This document shows positions 22,342-28,188 of a stretch of DNA of 28,188 nucleotides, piece by piece (the first letter of the stretch is position 1; each line of letters opens with the position of its first letter). The stretch comes from JBBQXY01 sp051004815 (lineage in GTDB: Bacteria > Chloroflexota > Ktedonobacteria > Ktedonobacterales > Ktedonobacteraceae): NCBI GenBank assembly GCA_051004815.1, contig JBPCJY010000170.1, positions 1 to 28,188 on the forward strand. The letters run 5' to 3'. A model generated the notes under the pieces. That model did no database searches. It was given only the letters and a program-made list of their open reading frames with translations, and was not told the origin of the DNA. The position numbers and the translations under genes were made by a program.

Positions 22342-23808
22342 ATGAGCATCACAGAACTACCTCCACCCTCTACATCCGTTCTTTACGAGCGCATAACACC
22401 ATCCAAAAAAGCGGAAGTAGTACAAGAACTGAGTGCGTTACTTGGTAATCGTTACGTCTTGCATTCTCCCTATGACTTGATGCTCTACGAATATGATGCC
22501 TCCATTGATCGTAGTGTGCCAGACGTTGTCGTGTTACCAGCGTCAACAGAAGATGTCGCCGCCATTGTCAAGATTGCTGCTCGCCACCATGTACCGGTTG
22601 TGCCGCGTGGTGCCGGCACAGGACTAAGTGGTGGGGCCATCCCTATTTACGGCGGTATTATCATCGTCTTTACACGCATGAACCGTATTCTGGAGATCGA
22701 TTATGACAATCTCCGTGCGATAGTCCAGCCCGGATTGGTCAACCTGCACCTGAGCAACGCCTTAAACCCGCAAGGGTTTTACTATGTACCAGACCCCAGT
22801 AGCCAACGCTCATGCACTATCGGTGGCAATGTCGGTGAAAACGCTGGTGGGCCTCATACGTTACTCTATGGTGTCACCACCAATCATGTGCTGGGCCTGG
22901 AAATCGTCACAGCGGAGGGCGAGGTGGTTCAGGTCGGAGGTTGGACATATGATACGCCTGGCTACGACCTCACTGGCCTTTTAATCGGTTCTGAAGGTAC
23001 GTTATGTATCGTGACAAAAATTATTGTCCGTATTGTCCACTTACCTGAAGCCGTGAAAACGATGGTCGCGGTCTTTGACACGATGGATGATGCCTCAAAC
23101 ACTGTCTCTGACATTATCGCCAGTGGCGTTATTCCAGCTGCAATCGAAATGATGGATCAGTTGATTTTACAGGCGGTCGAAGCTGATACGCACGCTGGCT
23201 ACCCCATGGATGCCGCCGCTGTGCTCCTGATGGAGACCGAGGGAGTACGTGACAGTGTCGCCGAACAGGTCGCGCAAATTGAGGCAGTCTGCCACAAGCA
23301 TCATGCTCGTGCTGTACGCATCGCCGCCAATGAGACGGAACGCCAACTATTCTGGGCCGGTCGTAAGAACGCCTTCGGTGCTGTTGGACGCATTAGCCCT
23401 GAATTTTATGTGCAAGACGGTGTGGTACCACGCACACGTCTCCCGTATGTGTTAGGACGCGTCAGTGAAATCTGCGCAAGCTATGGCTTGCGTGTAGGGA
23501 ACGTCTTTCACGCGGGGGATGGCAACTTGCACCCCCTGGTACTGTTCGATTCACAGAAGCCTGGAGAAGTTGAACGTGTCCGCAAGGCCGGACACGAAAT
23601 CCTGGCGGTCTGTGCTGAGGTAGGGGGAACCATTACTGGCGAACATGGCGTTGGTATAGAGAAGCAAGAGGAGATGGCACTCATCTTCAACGAGGTCGAT
23701 CTGCGCGTGATGCAAAAAGTGCGTGAGGCCTGGAATCCCCAGCAACTTTTTAATCCTGGTAAACTCTTCCCGATGCCAGGACGTTGTGCCGATATCAAAC
23801 AATTGTAA
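22342..23808 (+). CDS. glcD: glycolate oxidase FAD subunit GlcD
   Basis: 488 residues of the VAO/PCMH flavoprotein family at normal length. The FAD-binding PRGAGTGLSGGA is at 88-99, with IGGNVGENAGG for the second FAD contact. The C-terminal catalytic domain contains HAGDGNLHPL and GEHGVGIEKQEEM. It oxidises glycolate to glyoxylate within GlcDEF; some close relatives oxidise D-lactate. ATG 22342 has AGAAGGA upstream. The preceding 157 bp contain several CATGG/TATGG words but no clear operator, and no regulator gene is adjacent. Confidence 0.93.
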   Translation: MSITELPPPSTSVLYERITPSKKAEVVQELSALLGNRYVLHSPYDLMLYEYDASIDRSVPDVVVLPASTEDVAAIVKIAARHHVPVVPRGAGTGLSGGAIPIYGGIIIVFTRMNRILEIDYDNLRAIVQPGLVNLHLSNALNPQGFYYVPDPSSQRSCTIGGNVGENAGGPHTLLYGVTTNHVLGLEIVTAEGEVVQVGGWTYDTPGYDLTGLLIGSEGTLCIVTKIIVRIVHLPEAVKTMVAVFDTMDDASNTVSDIIASGVIPAAIEMMDQLILQAVEADTHAGYPMDAAAVLLMETEGVRDSVAEQVAQIEAVCHKHHARAVRIAANETERQLFWAGRKNAFGAVGRISPEFYVQDGVVPRTRLPYVLGRVSEICASYGLRVGNVFHAGDGNLHPLVLFDSQKPGEVERVRKAGHEILAVCAEVGGTITGEHGVGIEKQEEMALIFNEVDLRVMQKVREAWNPQQLFNPGKLFPMPGRCADIKQL

Positions 23809-23839
23809 AATTGCCAGAGGCAGAGATAGTGAGACAATC

Positions 23840-25174
23840 ATGGATGAGGTCGAAACATTTATCACGGCTCTACAACAATACATGCCGAAGCGCCAGATAA
23901 CGAACGTAGCCGACGATTTACGCAATTACGCGGTTGATGGCCTGTTACCGCGTGTTGTTGTAACGCCTACCGCCGTAGAGCAGGTGGCACAAATTGTGGC
24001 TTTAAGCAGTCAACATGACCTTTCTCTGCTCACCAGAGGTGGTGGCTCACGTATGAGCGTTGGTGGACTGCCTGAGCGCATTGATGTGCTACTCGAAACA
24101 GCGCAGTTAACACGATTGTTAGAGTACGAAGCTCCTGATCTCACCTGTCAAGTCGAGGCTGGGCTGACATTGGCTGCGCTCCAGGCTCAGCTTGCAACCA
24201 AGGGCCAATGGTTAGCCCTCGACCCACCAGACGCACAACAGGCTACGTTAGGTGGTTTGCTGGCATCTAATGCCTGTGGACCCAAAAGATTGCGCTACGG
24301 CTCTGCTCGCGACGTAGTCATCGGTCTACAGGTTGTGCAGGCCAACGGCGAAGTGGCGCGTAGTGGTGGACGTGTCGTGAAAAATGTGGCTGGCTACGAC
24401 CTGAATAAGCTCTATATCGGTTCGCTCGGCACGCTTGGCGTCATTGTCGAAGCAAATTTCAAGCTGCAACCGCTATCACAGGCAGAGCATACCCTACTGC
24501 TCACCTATACCAATGCGGCAGACGCCATGCAGACGGTCATCGCGGTACTCGGTTCCTTAATGACGCCCAGTGCTATGGAACTCATTGACGCAGGAGCCGC
24601 CAGCGACATGAGCGACTTTTTCGGTATAAACCTGCCCACCAACGGCTATACACTCGCCATCAATTTTGAAGGCAGTGTAACAACCATTGATCGTCAGATC
24701 GATGAGACGCGCTTGTTGGCTCGCAAACACGGAGTCCTGATGGGTGATGATCTGGAAGGAGAAGCACAAACGCGCTTTTGGGAGGCCGTGCGTGAACATA
24801 TGCAAGGCTCAGTGACTTGTAAAGTGGCTATCCTGGTATCACAGGTTGCTCCTTATCTTGAGAAAGTGACCCATATCTGTCGCCGTCATGACCTTGAAGC
24901 GGCGATTGTAGCACACGCGGGAAACGGCATTCTCTATATCGAACTACGCCCCAGCGATGCAACAGCACGCCTTGTCGAGGCGATTAGCGCACTCCGTCAG
25001 CATGCTGGCGAGGCACGAGGTAGCCTGGTGGTAGAACGTTGCCCCGTTGAACTCAAACGACAGATCAATATATGGGGCGAACCAGGTTCCGATTTTTATC
25101 TGATGCAACGACTGAAAAATCAATTTGATCCAAAGGGAACGTTTGTTAAAGGGCGTTTTGTGGGGGGATTGTGA
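23840..25174 (+). CDS. glcE: glycolate oxidase FAD-binding subunit GlcE
   Basis: 444 residues from ATG 23840; the frame is open upstream into glcD but that part is non-homologous. The N-terminal FAD_binding_4 domain shows LLTRGGGSRMSVGG, TLGGLLASNACGPKRLRYG and GGRVVKNVAGYDLNKLYIGSLG-type segments, all typical of GlcE. The C-terminal half is less conserved and longer than in E. coli GlcE (350 residues). It ends with the oxidase-family tail FDPKGTFVKGRF. GlcE is required with GlcD for activity. The gap to glcD is 31 nt, and the stop overlaps the next start by 4 nt. The RBS is weak (GAGG, far away), so expression may be coupled to glcD. Confidence 0.9.
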   Translation: MDEVETFITALQQYMPKRQITNVADDLRNYAVDGLLPRVVVTPTAVEQVAQIVALSSQHDLSLLTRGGGSRMSVGGLPERIDVLLETAQLTRLLEYEAPDLTCQVEAGLTLAALQAQLATKGQWLALDPPDAQQATLGGLLASNACGPKRLRYGSARDVVIGLQVVQANGEVARSGGRVVKNVAGYDLNKLYIGSLGTLGVIVEANFKLQPLSQAEHTLLLTYTNAADAMQTVIAVLGSLMTPSAMELIDAGAASDMSDFFGINLPTNGYTLAINFEGSVTTIDRQIDETRLLARKHGVLMGDDLEGEAQTRFWEAVREHMQGSVTCKVAILVSQVAPYLEKVTHICRRHDLEAAIVAHAGNGILYIELRPSDATARLVEAISALRQHAGEARGSLVVERCPVELKRQINIWGEPGSDFYLMQRLKNQFDPKGTFVKGRFVGGL

Positions 25175-26256
25175 TACAAGAGCATTTACTTATTGTTACC
25201 GCGCATCCTGAATTTTTGGATGCAAGCTTATTTGAACTCAAACGGCTTGATAAACGACTGACACAAAGCGAGTTGCTGGCTCCCGGCATTGCATTGTGTA
25301 CGGCACCTGATGTGACCTCGCTGATGCGGTTAACTGTCGAGCAGCATCCTATTTTTGTACGGCACCTGGCCCCTGTACAAGCTATCGTGCCGCTACAAAA
25401 TACCGAGCAGGACGTGAGCGAGCTAGCAGTAGCCGTTGCTAGCCTCCCCACTTTCGACTACCTTGAACGGGGCCAACGCTTCGCCGTTCAAACGCGCATC
25501 ATACAGGCTGAGGGGAGCGCAGTCAAACGGCCATATAGTAGTGGATTGCTCAATCAAGCACTCGCGACAGCCATTGCCGAGGAAACGGGGGCGGTCGAAG
25601 CCATCAAAAAACCACAAATCGTTGTTTCTTTACTCTGTGCAGCCGACAAGGCATATCTGGGCATTTCGCTCGCCAAAGAGAACTTGAGTGCCTGGCCCGG
25701 AGGAGCACGCCACTTCGCGCAGACTCCTGAACAGATCAGTCGTGCGGAATTTAAACTCCTGGAAGCTTTAGAGGTATTTGGCGTAGCACTGCCAGCGCAC
25801 GGACGTGTGTTAGACCTGGGTGCAGCCCCTGGTGGGTGGGCACGCCTACTCGTAGAAGCTGGATTGCAGGTGGTCGCGGTAGACCCGGCCAACCTTGATC
25901 CACGCGTCAAGGGATTGCCGGGGCTGGAACATTTTCGCGGTTATGCAGAATTCTATCTGGAAGATGCGGTCAGAGCACACCAACGCTTTGATGTAATCGT
26001 CAACGATATGCGCATGGATGCACGAGACGCGGCTCGTCTGCTGGGACTGGCTTCGCGCTGCTTACAAAGCGATGGTTTTGTCATCAGCGTTTTCAAGTTG
26101 CCACATGCCACTCAGGATATTAACCCGCTGACGACCTTGCAGCATGCGCTGAGCCTCCTGGAGAAGAACTATGGTATCGTGCAGGCGCGGCAGCTTTTTC
26201 ATAATCGCCAGGAAGTCACTGTTGTCACCGCGAAGCCTCATCCTACGCGTGGGTGA
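25171..26256 (+). CDS. RlmM/FtsJ-like SAM-dependent RNA 2'-O-methyltransferase
   Basis: 361 residues. The GTG start overlaps the glcE stop (GTGA). Residues 1-180 resemble a THUMP-type RNA-binding region as in RlmM. Residues 190-355 are a Rossmann methyltransferase: RAEFKLLEAL (K195), LDLGAAPGGWARLL (216-227, SAM motif I), VDPANL, VNDMRMD (D279), VFKLP (K309) and RQEVTVV (E348). This completes the K-D-K-E tetrad of the FtsJ/RlmM 2'-O-methyltransferases. E. coli RlmM methylates C2498 of 23S rRNA, and the same target is plausible here. A translationally coupled RNA methyltransferase between glcE and glcF is unexpected. Confidence 0.85.
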   Translation: MIQEHLLIVTAHPEFLDASLFELKRLDKRLTQSELLAPGIALCTAPDVTSLMRLTVEQHPIFVRHLAPVQAIVPLQNTEQDVSELAVAVASLPTFDYLERGQRFAVQTRIIQAEGSAVKRPYSSGLLNQALATAIAEETGAVEAIKKPQIVVSLLCAADKAYLGISLAKENLSAWPGGARHFAQTPEQISRAEFKLLEALEVFGVALPAHGRVLDLGAAPGGWARLLVEAGLQVVAVDPANLDPRVKGLPGLEHFRGYAEFYLEDAVRAHQRFDVIVNDMRMDARDAARLLGLASRCLQSDGFVISVFKLPHATQDINPLTTLQHALSLLEKNYGIVQARQLFHNRQEVTVVTAKPHPTRG

Positions 26257-26286
26257 TGCCATGTATCACTAGTAAGGAAGGTATGT

Positions 26287-27891
26287 ATGTCGCTCGAAAC
26301 ACCTGATTCACGGTCCGCAACACGGAACATCACTCCACCCAGTATAGGGCCATTACGCCGTCAAACCCACACCTATGACTTAATGCGGCAATGCATCCAT
26401 TGTGGCTTTTGCCTCCCTACCTGCCCTACCTATGCGGTACTTGGTGTCGAAATGGACTCCCCGCGTGGACGTATTTACCAGATGCAGGCTGTGGCCGAAG
26501 GGCGGCTAGAAATTTCCGCCGATTTTATCGAGCACATGAATTGCTGTCTTGGTTGCCGCGCCTGTGAAACTGCTTGTCCTTCCGGAGTACAATTTGGTAA
26601 GCTCATCGAAGCAGCTCGCGAACAGGTACAAATAGAAGTACATTCACTGCCATATCTGCTTGAACAGGCTGATGAGGAAACCAGGGAGCTTGAAAAGCCA
26701 ATTGCTGAAGGCGATAGCAATTACCCGCTCCATACGCATTTGCCAACATCTCCTATCCTCGAGTCTTTCACTGAAAGGGGGCTACGTCGTTTCTTTTTTG
26801 ATCTCATGTTGCCCTCGCGCCTTGTCACATCGCTCGTCTTTGCGAGTTTAAAGCTCTATCAACGCACGGGCTTGCAGACATTGGTACAGCGCACCGGCTT
26901 ATTAGATTTCGCCAATGCTCTGCCCACACCATTGCAGGGCAAAATCAAAACACCTGAAGAACTAATGCCTGATGTTGGTGGTGATTTACTACCAAAGCTG
27001 TTGCCAGAAATAACGCCTGCCATGGGAAAGCAACGCTACCGCGTGGGTTTTATCAGTGGCTGCATCATGGACCAGGTTTTCCGCGATATCAACGAGGCGA
27101 CAATTCGCGTGTTGGTCGCCAATGGCTGCGAAGTCGTCACTCCAACACAACAACAGTGTTGTGGCGCACTTCATGTTCACGCCGGTGAAGCTGAACGTGG
27201 GCGACAATTGGCGCGGCATAATATCGATGTGTTCGAGCCGTACGATTGCGATGCTATCATTATTAACTCGGCAGGCTGTGGCTCAAATCTCAAAGAATAC
27301 GGACACCTTTTGCGAGACGATCCTACCTACGCACAACGAGCGCAAGCCTTCAGCGCGAAAGTAAAGGATATCACTGAATTCTTGACCAGTATTCCATGGA
27401 ACAAAGAGATGGGAGAAGTTTCCCGTACCGTCGCCTACCACGATGCCTGTCACCTTGTCCATGGGCAGAAGATTCGACAACAGCCGCGCCAACTGCTCCA
27501 GGCTATTCCTGGTATCATCCTGGTCAATCTTAAAGAGGCCGATTGGTGCTGTGGCAGTGCCGGTATCTATAACATCACCAACCAGGAAATGGCCGCAACG
27601 CTTTTGCAGCGCAAGATGGATAACATCATTGCATCAGGTGCCAGCGTCATCGCCACAGGCAATCCTGGCTGTATGATGCAGATCGCCCTTGGAGTACGCG
27701 AGCGCGGCTTACCGATGGATGTTGTTCACCCTGTGCAGTTAATAGACGAAGCGTATCGTGCAGGTGGACTCTATCAAATACCGGTACCAGATAAAGCAGT
27801 AGGATTGCGGCAACAACGCACATTATTCATTGGTGTCAGCATTGGAGTGCTGGTCGGCCTTCTGTTACTGCGCAAGCGACGACGAAGCTAG
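26287..27891 (+). CDS. glcF: glycolate oxidase iron-sulfur subunit GlcF with C-terminal membrane anchor
   Basis: 534 residues, longer than E. coli GlcF (about 407). Two [4Fe-4S] motifs are present: CIHCGFCLPTCP (36-47) and CLGCRACETACP (87-98). Two CCG domains follow: QQCCGALHVHAGE with AGCGSNLKEYG, then YHDACHLVHGQ with DWCCGSAGIYN. A linker of about 90 residues (125-245) between the Fe-S and CCG parts explains much of the extra length. The last 25 residues add a hydrophobic helix ending in RKRRRS (LFIGVSIGVLVGLLLLRKRR), predicted as a tail anchor. The subunit should take electrons from GlcD/E and pass them to the membrane quinone pool. ATG 26287 has GGAAGG upstream. Confidence 0.92.
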   Translation: MSLETPDSRSATRNITPPSIGPLRRQTHTYDLMRQCIHCGFCLPTCPTYAVLGVEMDSPRGRIYQMQAVAEGRLEISADFIEHMNCCLGCRACETACPSGVQFGKLIEAAREQVQIEVHSLPYLLEQADEETRELEKPIAEGDSNYPLHTHLPTSPILESFTERGLRRFFFDLMLPSRLVTSLVFASLKLYQRTGLQTLVQRTGLLDFANALPTPLQGKIKTPEELMPDVGGDLLPKLLPEITPAMGKQRYRVGFISGCIMDQVFRDINEATIRVLVANGCEVVTPTQQQCCGALHVHAGEAERGRQLARHNIDVFEPYDCDAIIINSAGCGSNLKEYGHLLRDDPTYAQRAQAFSAKVKDITEFLTSIPWNKEMGEVSRTVAYHDACHLVHGQKIRQQPRQLLQAIPGIILVNLKEADWCCGSAGIYNITNQEMAATLLQRKMDNIIASGASVIATGNPGCMMQIALGVRERGLPMDVVHPVQLIDEAYRAGGLYQIPVPDKAVGLRQQRTLFIGVSIGVLVGLLLLRKRRRS

Positions 27892-27931
27892 AGAGTACAG
27901 CTTGAGGCGTCACAAACGACGCGATGTCTCA

Positions 27932-27991
27932 TTGTTGCCATGAAAAGGTGGCAAGGCGAGCACTCACCTTGCCACCTTTTCATGGCAACAA
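27932..27991. terminator. 25-bp perfect hairpin after glcF
   Basis: The arms 27932-27956 and 27967-27991 are perfectly complementary around a 10-nt loop. It has no U-tract on the plus strand. It shares its last six bases with the next hairpin, so the two cannot form completely at the same time. Confidence 0.65.
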
Positions 27992-28036
27992 AACATGTGA
28001 TGGAGCAATACTGTCACTCCATCACATGTTTTGTTG
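27986..28036. terminator. 20-bp perfect hairpin overlapping the previous one
   Basis: The arms 27986-28005 and 28017-28036 are perfectly complementary around an 11-nt loop. The right arm ends in TGTTTTGTTG, giving a U-rich end. Read from the right it could also serve a minus-strand gene lying beyond the window. Confidence 0.6.
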
Positions 28037-28188
28037 ATTGATTCAGTTTTGTTTGTATATAAACTGCCGAAAGGATATCCTCAATTTTGCCGAGACCAGC
28101 AGACGAGAAGCGGACGAAGCGGCTCACACGCACGACTCACGTCCTTCCTCCGCTCGCTGCACATGCCGGTGCGAGCGTAGACGAAACA
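28037..28188. other. right-edge stretch, nothing assignable
   Basis: An AT-rich start (28037-28075) changes to a GC-rich stretch with repeated GACGAA/GCGG-like words. No ORF with an RBS or recognisable protein is seen on either strand. A minus-strand frame is open to the window edge for about 35 codons but has no family signal. Confidence 0.6.

Noticed and set aside
28052..28188. Minus-strand gene entering from the right edge
   Set aside because: The only frame open to the edge gives about 35 codons of Arg/Cys-rich sequence without recognisable similarity. The short alternative frame (about 38 codons) has no RBS.
1..28188. CRISPR arrays, tRNA or rRNA genes
   Set aside because: No regularly spaced direct repeats and no cloverleaf or rRNA-like segments were noticed on reading both strands. 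A covariance-model scan would be decisive but could not be run.

Overview
The window looks like a chromosomal segment from a Chloroflexota bacterium, most likely class Ktedonobacteria. This is inferred, not proven. Supporting signs are moderate GC content, many GTG/TTG starts behind AAAGGAG-type ribosome binding sites, a Ser/Thr kinase with a large extracellular jelly-roll-like domain, surface proteins with single membrane anchors, a MutY with an actinobacterial-style C-terminus, and an efflux adaptor too short to reach an outer membrane. No rRNA, tRNA or CRISPR array was seen.

Layout. 1-860: the 3' end of an IS200/IS605-type tnpB with its right-end hairpin, then an unrecognised gene that may be truncated. 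860-4860: a drug-efflux locus. It holds a TetR regulator with two DNA-binding domains, a well-formed promoter/operator, a 14-TM MFS exporter, a short HlyD/EmrA-like adaptor and a small membrane coiled-coil protein, closed by a strong hairpin. 4920-8600 (minus strand): a hypothetical gene, galT, galK and a DppA-type D-aminopeptidase, tightly packed. 8780-10010: a small membrane protein and a convergent short-chain dehydrogenase.

10010-12150 is the accessory part. It contains a 47-residue zinc-ribbon gene on the minus strand with its own promoter, RBS and terminator; a long palindromic repeat; and a C-rich, G-poor gene for a RepA/RecA-like (AAA_25-type) protein whose Walker A motif has lost GK. 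That gene is preceded by a translationally coupled 24-codon leader and bracketed by inverted repeats and 9-bp direct repeats.

12230-22190 holds housekeeping-type genes on the plus strand: a fused ADP-forming acyl-CoA synthetase, a small Cys protein with MutY, a PIG-L deacetylase, a membrane Ser/Thr kinase, a HPPK-GTP cyclohydrolase (FolE2/MptA-type) fusion for folate synthesis, RsfS with a small membrane protein, and a lamin-tail-domain surface protein. 22342-27891 is a glycolate (or D-lactate) oxidase operon glcD-glcE-[RlmM-like methyltransferase]-glcF. Its Fe-S subunit carries an extra C-terminal membrane anchor, and two overlapping long perfect hairpins follow.

The observations most worth following are the double-HTH TetR with its three-part operator, the hidden zinc-ribbon gene, the bracketed degenerate ATPase unit, the FolK-FolE2 fusion, and the methyltransferase inside the glc operon.
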